A DNA stretch of 64,000 nucleotides from Gammaproteobacteria bacterium (GTDB lineage Bacteria; Gemmatimonadota; Gemmatimonadetes; Longimicrobiales; Gaopeijiaceae), in contig JAPPHB010000082.1 of NCBI GenBank assembly GCA_028821195.1, forward strand, positions 67,629 to 131,628, written 5' to 3'. Each line of letters begins with the position of its first letter. Position 1 is the stretch's first letter. The position numbers and the translations under genes are program-made. Shown piece after piece: positions 44,863-52,033 of this stretch. A model generated the notes under the pieces. It did no database searches and was not told the origin of the DNA. It saw only the letters and a list, made by a program, of their open reading frames with translations.

Positions 44863-45798
44863 GTGCCCTTCACTGAAGAAGAAATCAAGGCCCGCGTGCA
44901 GAAGGGCTACATCGTGGAATCTCCAGAGGAGATGACCGACGGCTACAGGAAGGCGCTCGCCATCCAGCTCACCGTCCAGGCCGACACCGAACTCATGAGC
45001 GCGCCTTCCTACTGGATGGCCGCGCGCCACGCGCCCTCCGCCAACACCCAGGTGAGCGCGCACGCCATCATCCAGGACGAGCTGGCGCACGCCAACATCG
45101 CCTATCGCCTGCTGGAGGACATGGGCATCTCGAAGCAGAAGCTGGTCTACGAGCGCGAGCCGCACGAGTTCAAGCACCCCTACGGCTTCGACCAGCCCCT
45201 CGACAACTGGGCGGATCTGGTGGTGGCCAACGGCTTCTTCGACCGGGCCGGCATCTGCCTGCTCTCGGACGTGCACCGCAACACCTCATACGGGCCCCTC
45301 AAGCGGGCGCTGGTGAAGGTGGACATGGAGGAGACCTTCCACCTGCGGCACGGGGAGGTGTGGATGCGGCGGCTTTCCCGGGCCGGAGGCGCGGCGAAGG
45401 AGATTCTGCAGCGGTCGGTCGACTGGATGTTTCCGATGACCGTGGAGTGGTTCGGCCTCCCCGACGACCGCAAACGCCACAGCGGCCAGCTCGAGTACAG
45501 GCTGAAGGGGCTCACCAACGACCAGTTGCGACAGCTGTGGATGTCGTCCACGGTGCCGTTGTGCGAGCGGCTGGGCCTCGACGTCCCGGCGCATTTCGAC
45601 GAAGCCTCGCAGTCGTACGTGCTCGACTATCCCTTCCCCTGCCAGTACGACGCAAGCGAGAAGCGCTGGCTCTTCGAGGAGGGGAGGATCACGTGGGGCC
45701 AGGTCTTCGAGCGCTGGAAGGGGCGCGGCCCGATGAACGAGATCTACGTCGAGTCGATCCGGCGGTCGCGCGGCCAGGTGAGCTCGTGGCTGAACTGA
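44863..45798 (+). CDS. paaA: PaaA, catalytic subunit of phenylacetyl-CoA-type epoxidase
   Basis: This 311-residue ferritin-like diiron subunit begins at GTG 44863. Metal motifs are Glu in ADTELMSAPSYW, ExxH in QDELAHANIAYRLLEDMG, and the second pair in VDMEETFHLRHGEVWMRR. WFGLPDDRKRHSGQLEYRLK is a PaaA-specific block. In characterised systems PaaA with PaaB/C/E converts phenylacetyl-CoA to its 1,2-epoxide with O2. No paaE reductase, paaG, paaZ or paaK is in the window, so the real substrate is not proven. Confidence 0.93.
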   Translation: MPFTEEEIKARVQKGYIVESPEEMTDGYRKALAIQLTVQADTELMSAPSYWMAARHAPSANTQVSAHAIIQDELAHANIAYRLLEDMGISKQKLVYEREPHEFKHPYGFDQPLDNWADLVVANGFFDRAGICLLSDVHRNTSYGPLKRALVKVDMEETFHLRHGEVWMRRLSRAGGAAKEILQRSVDWMFPMTVEWFGLPDDRKRHSGQLEYRLKGLTNDQLRQLWMSSTVPLCERLGLDVPAHFDEASQSYVLDYPFPCQYDASEKRWLFEEGRITWGQVFERWKGRGPMNEIYVESIRRSRGQVSSWLN

Positions 45799-46190
45799 GC
45801 GTCGGCCTGCCGATGCATGTGGCCTCGCACATGAGCGGCGGGCGCGACCTGTGGTCGGAGCCCCTGCCGGGGCGGCCCGATGATCCGGAGGCGGCCGTAT
45901 GGCGCGCGCTCGGCGAGGTGCTCGATCCGGAGCTTCCCGTGAGCGTGACCGACCTGGGGCTGATCTACGGGGTGAGGGTGGACGGCGGGCGGGTCGAGGT
46001 TCGCCTGACCTTCACCGCCACCGCCTGTCCGTGCATGGAGTTCATCGAGGAGGACGTGAGCGACAGGCTGCTCGCCGAGCCCTGGATTGCGGCGGTGGAG
46101 ATCGAACAGGTATGGGATCCGCCCTGGACGAGCGCGCGCATCAGCCCGGCGGGGCGGCGCGCGCTCCGGGGTGCGGGGGTGAGCGCCTGA
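45786..46190 (+). CDS. paaD: PaaD, DUF59 part only
   Basis: A 134-residue protein from GTG 45786 (overlapping paaA by 13 nt); ATG 45813 is an alternative start. It has one DUF59 domain: VWRALGEVLDPELPVSVTDL, GLIYGVRVDGGRVEVRL, TATACPCMEFIEEDV, and QVWDPPWTSARISPAGRRAL. In E. coli-type PaaD this domain is followed by a Cys4 zinc ribbon. Here the protein ends at SA with no ribbon. The missing piece is apparently encoded separately at 47232-47432, after paaC. Role: maturation of the diiron enzyme (inferred from the family). Confidence 0.85.
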   Translation: MAELSVGLPMHVASHMSGGRDLWSEPLPGRPDDPEAAVWRALGEVLDPELPVSVTDLGLIYGVRVDGGRVEVRLTFTATACPCMEFIEEDVSDRLLAEPWIAAVEIEQVWDPPWTSARISPAGRRALRGAGVSA

Positions 46191-46210
46191 GGGCGCCGGC
46201 GGAGGGCACC

Positions 46211-46459
46211 ATGGAGGAAGCCGTCTACGATGTCTTTGCGCGCAAGCAGAGGAGCGAGCCGCTCCGCCACATAGGCTATGTGGACGCTACCGACGACGCC
46301 CTGGCGCGCGTATACGCCTGGAAGACCTACGACGAGGAGAACTGGTTCGAGATGTGCGTCGTGCGCCGCTCCCACATCATCCCGGTGAACCGGATCGACG
46401 GCCCGTACGCGGCGCGCGCGACCGGCCGGCTCGGGCGTCACGCCGTGGAGGGTCGGTGA
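46211..46459 (+). CDS. paaB: PaaB, structural subunit of phenylacetyl-CoA-type epoxidase
   Basis: The 82-residue protein starts at ATG 46211. It resembles PaaB: YDVFARKQRSEPLRHIGYVD at the N-terminus, DALARVYAWKTYDEENWFEM in the middle, and VVRRSHIIPVN, the conserved strand. It bridges PaaAC heterodimers in known complexes. Its stop overlaps the paaC start as GTGA. At 82 residues it is slightly shorter than E. coli PaaB. Confidence 0.88.
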   Translation: MEEAVYDVFARKQRSEPLRHIGYVDATDDALARVYAWKTYDEENWFEMCVVRRSHIIPVNRIDGPYAARATGRLGRHAVEGR

Positions 46460-47235
46460 ACGCTCGGGACTTCTCCCCCGAAGTCCGGGAAGCGCTCCAG
46501 AGACTCATCCTGTCGCTCGCCGACACCAAGCGCCTGCTCGGCATCCGCTACAGCGACTGGCTGCTGGGGGCTCCCTCCATCGAGAGCGGCATCGCGACCG
46601 CCTCCATGTCCCAGGACGAGTGGGGCCATGCGCGCCTCCTCTACGCCATGCTCAAGGACTTCGGCGTCGACCCGGTGGAGGTCGAGCATTCCCGCCCGCC
46701 CGCCGAGTATTGCTCGGCGTCCTGCCTGGACGAGCCCTTTGCCGACTGGGCGGCGGTCGTCGCCGGCGTCGTGGTGGTGGACGGGACCCTGTCGCTTGCG
46801 CTGGAAGGTTTTGCGACCGGCGCCTACGACGCGGCCCGCCGGCGCATCCCCAAGATGCTCGCTGAGGAGGCGTTCCACCGCGATTTCGGACAAGCCTGGA
46901 TGCGCCGCATCAGCGAAGGTGCGGAGGAGGGACGGCAGTTTCTGGCCGCCGCCGTCGAGTCGATGCTGCCCGACGCGGTCACGTGCCTGCTGCCCGGCGA
47001 CGACGAAGCCGAGCTGCTCGCCGGGGCGGAAGTGACGGGGCACCCGGGAGATGCGCGCGCCAGGCTGGGGCGGAGGCTGGCGGAGCCCCTGGCGGCGCTG
47101 GGCATGGTCCCCGCCGCCGATCCGCCGCTGCCCGGCGACTGGATCGCCAGCCGCCGCCGCCCGGCCGGTGAGCCCGCCGGAGACGCTGTCGAGCGCGCCC
47201 GCGGGGACCGCAACCGGGCGTTGTTCGTCGAATGA
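46456..47235 (+). CDS. paaC: PaaC, second ferritin-like subunit of phenylacetyl-CoA-type epoxidase
   Basis: The 259-residue protein starts at GTG 46456, overlapping paaB by 4 nt. Residues SLADTKRLLGIRYSDWLLGA align with the PaaA segment containing the first iron Glu, but here that position is Lys. QDEWGHARLLY and AEEAFHRDFGQAWMRR retain ExxH motifs. E. coli PaaC is a non-catalytic scaffold with its diiron site lost. This version seems intermediate: ligand His/Glu pairs kept, first Glu replaced by Lys. Its stop overlaps the zinc-ribbon gene (ATGA). Confidence 0.88.
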   Translation: MNARDFSPEVREALQRLILSLADTKRLLGIRYSDWLLGAPSIESGIATASMSQDEWGHARLLYAMLKDFGVDPVEVEHSRPPAEYCSASCLDEPFADWAAVVAGVVVVDGTLSLALEGFATGAYDAARRRIPKMLAEEAFHRDFGQAWMRRISEGAEEGRQFLAAAVESMLPDAVTCLLPGDDEAELLAGAEVTGHPGDARARLGRRLAEPLAALGMVPAADPPLPGDWIASRRRPAGEPAGDAVERARGDRNRALFVE

Positions 47236-47432
47236 GCGCCGACGAGGTCGCGGCCGGCGCCACGTCCGGTCTTCCCGCGTCCCCCCGGTGTCCCTTCTGC
47301 GACCGCACCGAGACCCGGCTGGTCAATCCGTTCGGCAGCCAACTCTCGGTCGCAACCTACTGGTGCGACGGCTGCCGCACCGCGTTCGAACACATCAAGT
47401 GGACGGGAGCCGGTTCCCCGCCTGTCCCCTGA
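47232..47432 (+). CDS. Stand-alone PaaD-type zinc ribbon
   Basis: This 66-residue protein is coupled to paaC by ATGA. It has CPFCDRTETRLVNPFGS and YWCDGCRTAFEHIKWTG. The Cys-x2-Cys ... Cys-x2-Cys spacing and the Leu-Val-x-x-Phe-Gly-Ser core match the C-terminal zinc ribbon of E. coli-type PaaD (known from the family), which is absent from the DUF59 protein at 45786. It thus appears to be the second half of a split PaaD, separated by paaB and paaC. Confidence 0.85.
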   Translation: MSADEVAAGATSGLPASPRCPFCDRTETRLVNPFGSQLSVATYWCDGCRTAFEHIKWTGAGSPPVP

Positions 47433-47503
47433 AGCTTACCGGGGGCTCGCGGGTACGCATCCAGACAACCTTGACACCACCACTTCCCATCCAGACGAGA
47501 CTC

Positions 47504-48181
47504 ATGGTGAAGTTTTCCACATCGCATCGCGGCGCCCTCGGGGCGGCGCTCGCCATGGTCCTTTTTGCCGCTTGCTCGGCCTCGTCGGCCCTGCCTCCCT
47601 CCCGCGGCCTCATCACCCTCTCGGGCGCGCGCGTCCCTCCCGATCCCGCACGCATGGATTCCATCGACATCTGGCTTCGCCCGGAGCTGCAGAACATCGA
47701 AGAGGACCCCACGTTTCTCATCGTCACCGGCTTCAGCGACGGGCCGAGGATGCCCTGGGAAGATTTCGTCATCGAGGGCGACACCGCCCGCCTCAGTCTG
47801 GACGGCGCCATCGCCGAAGCGCGGCCCACGTACCTGGTCTACGCGCACCTGCATCTCATGCACCGCATGGAGCGGCTGGAGGAATGGCTTCCGGACGCGG
47901 TCGGGCTCGATGGATACGAGCTCGAGCGGGCGATCGTAGCCCGCACCGCGGATGTCTGGTTCTACGGTCGATCGCTGTACGGCTGGGCTCCCTATCTGCC
48001 CCTGGATGAACTGCTCTTCTCCAGCGAGAACGGTTATCTGGACGCCTATCTGCTGACCGCGCGCGCGGAGGAGTTCGCCATGGAGCGGGACGCCTGGCTG
48101 GACGAAAGCGCCGGGGCGCAAGAGGCATACCGTACCTGGTTCCGGAGCGCCTTCGAGACCAACCCGCCCGGCTTGCGCTGA
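47504..48181 (+). CDS. Lipoprotein of unknown function
   Basis: The 225-residue protein starts at ATG 47504 and has a lipoprotein signal (ALAMVLFAAC, Cys about 24). The mature part is mixed alpha/beta with DSIDIWLRPELQNIEEDPTF, FSDGPRMPWEDFVIEGDTAR and many aromatic-rich helical segments toward the C-terminus (GYLDAYLLTARAEEFAMERD). No family is recognised. Its TGA shares one base with the start of the methyltransferase gene, so the two are translationally coupled. Confidence 0.72.
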   Translation: MVKFSTSHRGALGAALAMVLFAACSASSALPPSRGLITLSGARVPPDPARMDSIDIWLRPELQNIEEDPTFLIVTGFSDGPRMPWEDFVIEGDTARLSLDGAIAEARPTYLVYAHLHLMHRMERLEEWLPDAVGLDGYELERAIVARTADVWFYGRSLYGWAPYLPLDELLFSSENGYLDAYLLTARAEEFAMERDAWLDESAGAQEAYRTWFRSAFETNPPGLR

Positions 48182-48975
48182 TGCCGGACCGCGACCCGCC
48201 GGCTCCGCACACGGGAGCGCGTGGTCGCGAACCTGCCGACGCGGGGCTGGTCGAGGAATGGGCCCGGACCGGGAACTGGCTCTTCCGCTGGCGCAGCTAC
48301 CTTCCGCTCCTCGTCCTGGCCGCACTCGCCGCCCTGAGCTTCGCCTTCCCACCCGGCACTGCCGGCCAACTGGACGGCTGGGAACTGGCGGGGATGCTGG
48401 TGGCCGTGGCGGGTCTGGTGCTGCGTGCCTGGACCGTGGGACATGCGCCGGCCGGGACTTCAGGCCGGGGAACCCGCAAGCTCGAAGCCGCCGCGCTGAG
48501 CACCGAAGGGATGTACTCGGTGGTGCGGCATCCCCTCTACCTGGGGAACCTCCTGATCTGGACGGGCGTGGCCACGACCACGGGCAGTCTCGCCGCCGTG
48601 GCGGTCACCGTTCTCGTGTTCTGGATCTACAACGGGCGCATCATGCTCGCCGAGGAGCGCTTCCTGCAGGCACGTTTCGGCTCCGACTTCACCCGCTGGG
48701 CGGCGCGCACGCCCGCGCTGCTGCCGGCTCCGCGGCTCTGGCGGCCGTACCGGCTGCCGTTCTCGCTGCTGTTTGCGCTCGGCCGGGACCACGCCGCCCT
48801 GTACGCCTGGGTGGCTGCGACCACTGCGCTGGAAGTCGCGGAGACGCTGGGCGCCGGGGATGGTCTCGATCTGGCGCCCTTCTGGGGGATCTACTTCGGA
48901 GCCGGCACGGTGGTGTATGTCGTGCTCTGGAGACTCAAGAAGGATTCGACGCTGCTCGATGTGGAGGGCAGGTAG
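48181..48975 (+). CDS. ICMT/PEMT-like membrane methyltransferase
   Basis: This 264-residue protein has about five helices. The cofactor region is VVRHPLYLGNLLIWTGVATT and the conserved Glu pair lies in RIMLAEERFLQARFGSDF, as in isoprenylcysteine carboxyl methyltransferase-like proteins. These use S-adenosylmethionine on lipids or lipidated substrates; the bacterial substrate is unknown. It starts at 48181 coupled to the lipoprotein gene, and is convergent with a small reverse-strand gene 40 nt downstream. Confidence 0.85.
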   Translation: MPDRDPPAPHTGARGREPADAGLVEEWARTGNWLFRWRSYLPLLVLAALAALSFAFPPGTAGQLDGWELAGMLVAVAGLVLRAWTVGHAPAGTSGRGTRKLEAAALSTEGMYSVVRHPLYLGNLLIWTGVATTTGSLAAVAVTVLVFWIYNGRIMLAEERFLQARFGSDFTRWAARTPALLPAPRLWRPYRLPFSLLFALGRDHAALYAWVAATTALEVAETLGAGDGLDLAPFWGIYFGAGTVVYVVLWRLKKDSTLLDVEGR

Positions 48976-49015
48976 ACGGCGCCGGTCGGGGAGGAGCGAT
49001 GGTCGCGATCCGCCC

Positions 49016-49333
49016 TCACGACGGTGTGAGCAGCCACTTGATCGACACCGGCTCGGTACTGGAGGCGTCTTCCCGCACGTGGACGTCGACGCGGCCCGTA
49101 TCGGCGAGGCGGCGGTTGCTGACCCTCCCTCCGAACGCCGCGAACCCCGTCACCGTGACGCTCTGCCGGGTCCCGTCGGGAGCCGTGGCGGTGAGCCGCG
49201 AACCCCTGAGGTCGCGAACGCGGGGCGGTGGGCCGTCCTGCAACTGGAGGCGCAGGATGCGGCCGCCATGGGGCGAGTCGAGAGCGTCGATTACTCGAAA
49301 GACCGGGGTTTTCCGTACGCCGCTTGCGGCCAT
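49016..49333 (-). CDS. Conserved-looking small hypothetical protein
   Basis: The 105-residue protein starts at ATG 49333 with AAGG upstream. It reads KTPVFRVIDALDSPHGGRIL then RLQLQDGPPPRVRDLRGSRL and SVTVTGFAAFGGRVSNRRLA. It is basic and beta-rich, without signal peptide or membrane segment, and no family is recognised. Third-position GC is high, consistent with a real gene. It is divergent from the decarboxylase gene. Confidence 0.6.
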   Translation of the reverse strand: MAASGVRKTPVFRVIDALDSPHGGRILRLQLQDGPPPRVRDLRGSRLTATAPDGTRQSVTVTGFAAFGGRVSNRRLADTGRVDVHVREDASSTEPVSIKWLLTPS

Positions 49334-49444
49334 GCTACCTTGGGAGGTTGGAGTATGCCGCCGTGGCCCGGCGACGGGTCCCGGGGCGATGGAGAAACAA
49401 ACTGGAAACCCGGTATCTGCCCGTCAATGCCGGAAGGAGGAGAG

Positions 49445-50905
49445 GTGACCGGGCCCGGACCCGAACACGCGCGCGCCGAAGCGGGCGCGCTGCAACTGGA
49501 CGCCGACCTGATGCGCCGCCTGGGATACGAGATGGTGGACCGGGTGGTGGCCCGCTGGACCGGCCTCCGCGAAGACCGCGCCTGGGGCACCGCCGACCGG
49601 ACGTTCACGGAAGCCCGTCTTCGCGAGGCGGCTCCCGAGACCGGCCGCGATCCGGACGAGGTCATCGACCGGGTTCTGCGCGATGTCCTTCCCTACGCGG
49701 GACGCATCGATCATCCCCGCTTTTTCGCCTTCATTCCCTCCTCGCCCACCTGGCCGAGCTTCCTGGCGCACATGCTCACCGGCGGCTTCAACGTCTTCCA
49801 GGGCACGTGGCTGGAATCGGCGGGTCCCAGCCAGGTGGAGCTGGTGGTGCTCGACTGGTTCCGCGAATGGCTGGGCATGCCGGCGACGGCGGGGGGCGTG
49901 TTCACCAGCGGGGGCTCGGCCGCGACCCTGAACGCCATGGTGGCCGCGCGCCACGCGGCGGGCGACGGCGAGCGGCTGATGCTGTACGAGGGCGATCAGT
50001 GCCACGCGTCCGTGGAAAGGGCCGCGCGCATCTGCGGCTTCCGCGCGGACAACCTGCGCCGCGTGCCCACCGACGACCGTTACCGGCTCGATGTCGAGGT
50101 GCTGGAGCACATGATCCGCTACGACCGGGCCGAAGGAAGAACGCCCTTCATGGTGTCCGCCAACGCGGGAGCCACCAACACGGGGGCCATCGATCCGCTG
50201 GACGCCATCGCCGATCTGTGCGAGCGCGAGGGGCTCTGGTTCCACATCGACGGGGCCTACGGCGGCTTCGCCGTCCTCGACGAAGGCGCGCGGCGGAGCC
50301 TCAAGGGCATCGAACGTGCCGACAGCGTGGTTCTGGATCCCCACAAGTGGTTCTTCCAGCCCTATGAGACGGGGTGCCTGATGGTGCGCGACCCGGCGCT
50401 GCTGCGCGAAGCCTTCCGCATCATGCCCGAGTACCTGCAGGACACGGACATGAGCCTGGAACACGTGAACTTCGCCGACCGCGGACTCCAGCTCAGCCGC
50501 TCCTTCCGGGCGCTGCGGGTGTGGATGTCGGTCCAGATCCTGGGGCTGGAGGAGTTCCGGGTCGTCATCGGACGGGCGCTCGAGCTGGCGCGCAGGGCGG
50601 AGGCCTGGATCCGGGGACGCGCGCGCCTGGAGCTGCTCAGCCCGGCCAGCCTGGGCGTGGTCTGCTACCGCTTTCGGCCGCCGGGCATGGATCCGGCGGC
50701 GCTGAATTCGCTCAACCGCGAGATCCAGGACGAGATCGTAGAGAGCGGTTTCGCGATGATCTCCTCGACGCGGCTTCAGGGCGCCTACTCGCTGCGCCTT
50801 TGCATCCTCAACTACCGGAGCACCTGGGAGGACGTGCGCGCCACCCTCGAGCGCGTGGAAGAGATCGGGCAGCGGCGCGCGAAGGCGGCGGCGTGCACCT
50901 CGTAG
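49445..50905 (+). CDS. Group II PLP-dependent (aromatic-type) decarboxylase
   Basis: The 486-residue enzyme starts at GTG 49445, directly behind GGAAGGAGGAGAG. It has HPRFFAFIPSSPTWPSFLAH, GVFTSGGSAATLNAMVAARH, the PLP-stacking His about 187 (QCHASV), Asp about 269 (WFHIDGAYGGFA) and Schiff-base Lys about 301 (LDPHKWFFQPYETGCLMV). It is a close match in layout to aromatic-L-amino-acid or glutamate/aspartate decarboxylases. The true amino acid is unknown. It overlaps the CPBP protease gene by 13 nt. Confidence 0.92.
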   Translation: MTGPGPEHARAEAGALQLDADLMRRLGYEMVDRVVARWTGLREDRAWGTADRTFTEARLREAAPETGRDPDEVIDRVLRDVLPYAGRIDHPRFFAFIPSSPTWPSFLAHMLTGGFNVFQGTWLESAGPSQVELVVLDWFREWLGMPATAGGVFTSGGSAATLNAMVAARHAAGDGERLMLYEGDQCHASVERAARICGFRADNLRRVPTDDRYRLDVEVLEHMIRYDRAEGRTPFMVSANAGATNTGAIDPLDAIADLCEREGLWFHIDGAYGGFAVLDEGARRSLKGIERADSVVLDPHKWFFQPYETGCLMVRDPALLREAFRIMPEYLQDTDMSLEHVNFADRGLQLSRSFRALRVWMSVQILGLEEFRVVIGRALELARRAEAWIRGRARLELLSPASLGVVCYRFRPPGMDPAALNSLNREIQDEIVESGFAMISSTRLQGAYSLRLCILNYRSTWEDVRATLERVEEIGQRRAKAAACTS

Positions 50906-51585
50906 ACCAGATCCTGCTGGCGGTGCTGCTCGTCCTCGCTCCCATCAACGGCGTAGCGCAGCTGTGGCTGGCGAGGAAGAACCAGGAGCTTGCGCGCATT
51001 CCCGTGTACGTGAGTTCCGGGATCTTCATCTTCGTCCTGGGAGCGGCCAGCGCGATCGTGGGGGTGACCGGCGCCGGACCGGCCGCCCTGGGACTGGCCC
51101 CGCCCGACCCCTTCGCGTTCGCGGCGTGGACGGCCGCGATCGCCGCGGCGGTCCTGGGGATCATGATGCTGTTCACGTGGATCGCCCGTGCCGCCGGGCT
51201 GCGCGACTCACCCTTTCTCGCCCGGCTGCTTCCACGCACCCGGCGCGAGAGGGCGTATTTCGCGGGTCTCTCCTTCGTTGCCGGGACCGGCGAGGAGATC
51301 GCCTACCGGGGGTACGCCATGTCGGCGCTGGGGGCGATGTCGGTGGGTCCGTGGACGGCCGCCGCGGTCACCTCGGCGGCGTTCGGGTTGTTACATTCCT
51401 ACCAGGGTGCGCGGGGCATCGTGACGACCGGGGTGGCCGGGTTCGCCTTCGCCGCGTCGTTCGTTCTTACCGGGAGCATCTGGCCCGCGATGGCCGCGCA
51501 CATCATGATCGATCTGGTCGCCGGGCTGGTTCTCGGCGAAAGGCTGCTCACCCATCGAGACGGAGGAAACGAGGCGTGCGCGTAG
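50893..51585 (+). CDS. CPBP intramembrane metalloprotease
   Basis: This 230-residue membrane protein starts at GTG 50893. It has six to seven helices and the CPBP motifs EEIAYRGY (Glu-Glu-x3-Arg), FGLLHSYQG and AAHIMIDLVAG (His-x3-Asp). Homologues (Rce1/Abi family) cleave prenylated proteins or bacteriocin-related substrates. It overlaps both the decarboxylase upstream and the DUF6941 gene downstream, so all three are translated as a unit. Confidence 0.88.
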   Translation: MHLVDQILLAVLLVLAPINGVAQLWLARKNQELARIPVYVSSGIFIFVLGAASAIVGVTGAGPAALGLAPPDPFAFAAWTAAIAAAVLGIMMLFTWIARAAGLRDSPFLARLLPRTRRERAYFAGLSFVAGTGEEIAYRGYAMSALGAMSVGPWTAAAVTSAAFGLLHSYQGARGIVTTGVAGFAFAASFVLTGSIWPAMAAHIMIDLVAGLVLGERLLTHRDGGNEACA

Positions 51586-51995
51586 ACCTCGCTTTGCTGG
51601 CGGACGCCGCCACGGTGGACAGCGCCGGCAAGCTGAACATCCTGGGCATCTTCGATTCGATCACCTCCACGCGGTTTCCGGCCAAGCACGGCCTCATCTC
51701 CCTGGTGCTGCGCTTCTCGGCGGGGCTGGAGCAGGCCGGGGAACACGCCATCAGGATTCGCCTGCGCGGGCCGTCGGGGGAGGACCTCCTGCGCCTGGAC
51801 GGCAAGGTCAAGTTCGGTCCCGGCCCGGCGAGTGATGGCGGACAACTGAAGATTCCCCACATCCTGAACATGGACGGGATCGTATTCAGGACGCCCGGCC
51901 GCTACGCCTTCGATGTCGACCTGGACGGCGAGCATCAGGTGTCGCTGCCGCTCAAGGTGGTTTCGTCCGCGTTCGCGGAGGCCGCCGAAGCCTGA
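51576..51995 (+). CDS. DUF6941 family protein
   Basis: This 139-residue protein starts at GTG 51576, overlapping the CPBP stop. The N-terminal [20 protein letters not shown] then LGIFDSI is the DUF6941 signature. The rest is beta-strand rich ([38 protein letters not shown]). Cytoplasmic, function unknown. It lies 38 nt before the topoisomerase subunit gene. Confidence 0.75.
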   Translation: MRVDLALLADAATVDSAGKLNILGIFDSITSTRFPAKHGLISLVLRFSAGLEQAGEHAIRIRLRGPSGEDLLRLDGKVKFGPGPASDGGQLKIPHILNMDGIVFRTPGRYAFDVDLDGEHQVSLPLKVVSSAFAEAAEA

Positions 51996-52033
51996 GCGCC
52001 CCACGTTTGCAGGTCCCCGGCCGAGGAGTAGTC

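Noticed and set aside
47471..47503. TTGACA just before the lipoprotein gene as a promoter.
   Set aside because: No acceptable -10 sequence follows at 16-18 nt.
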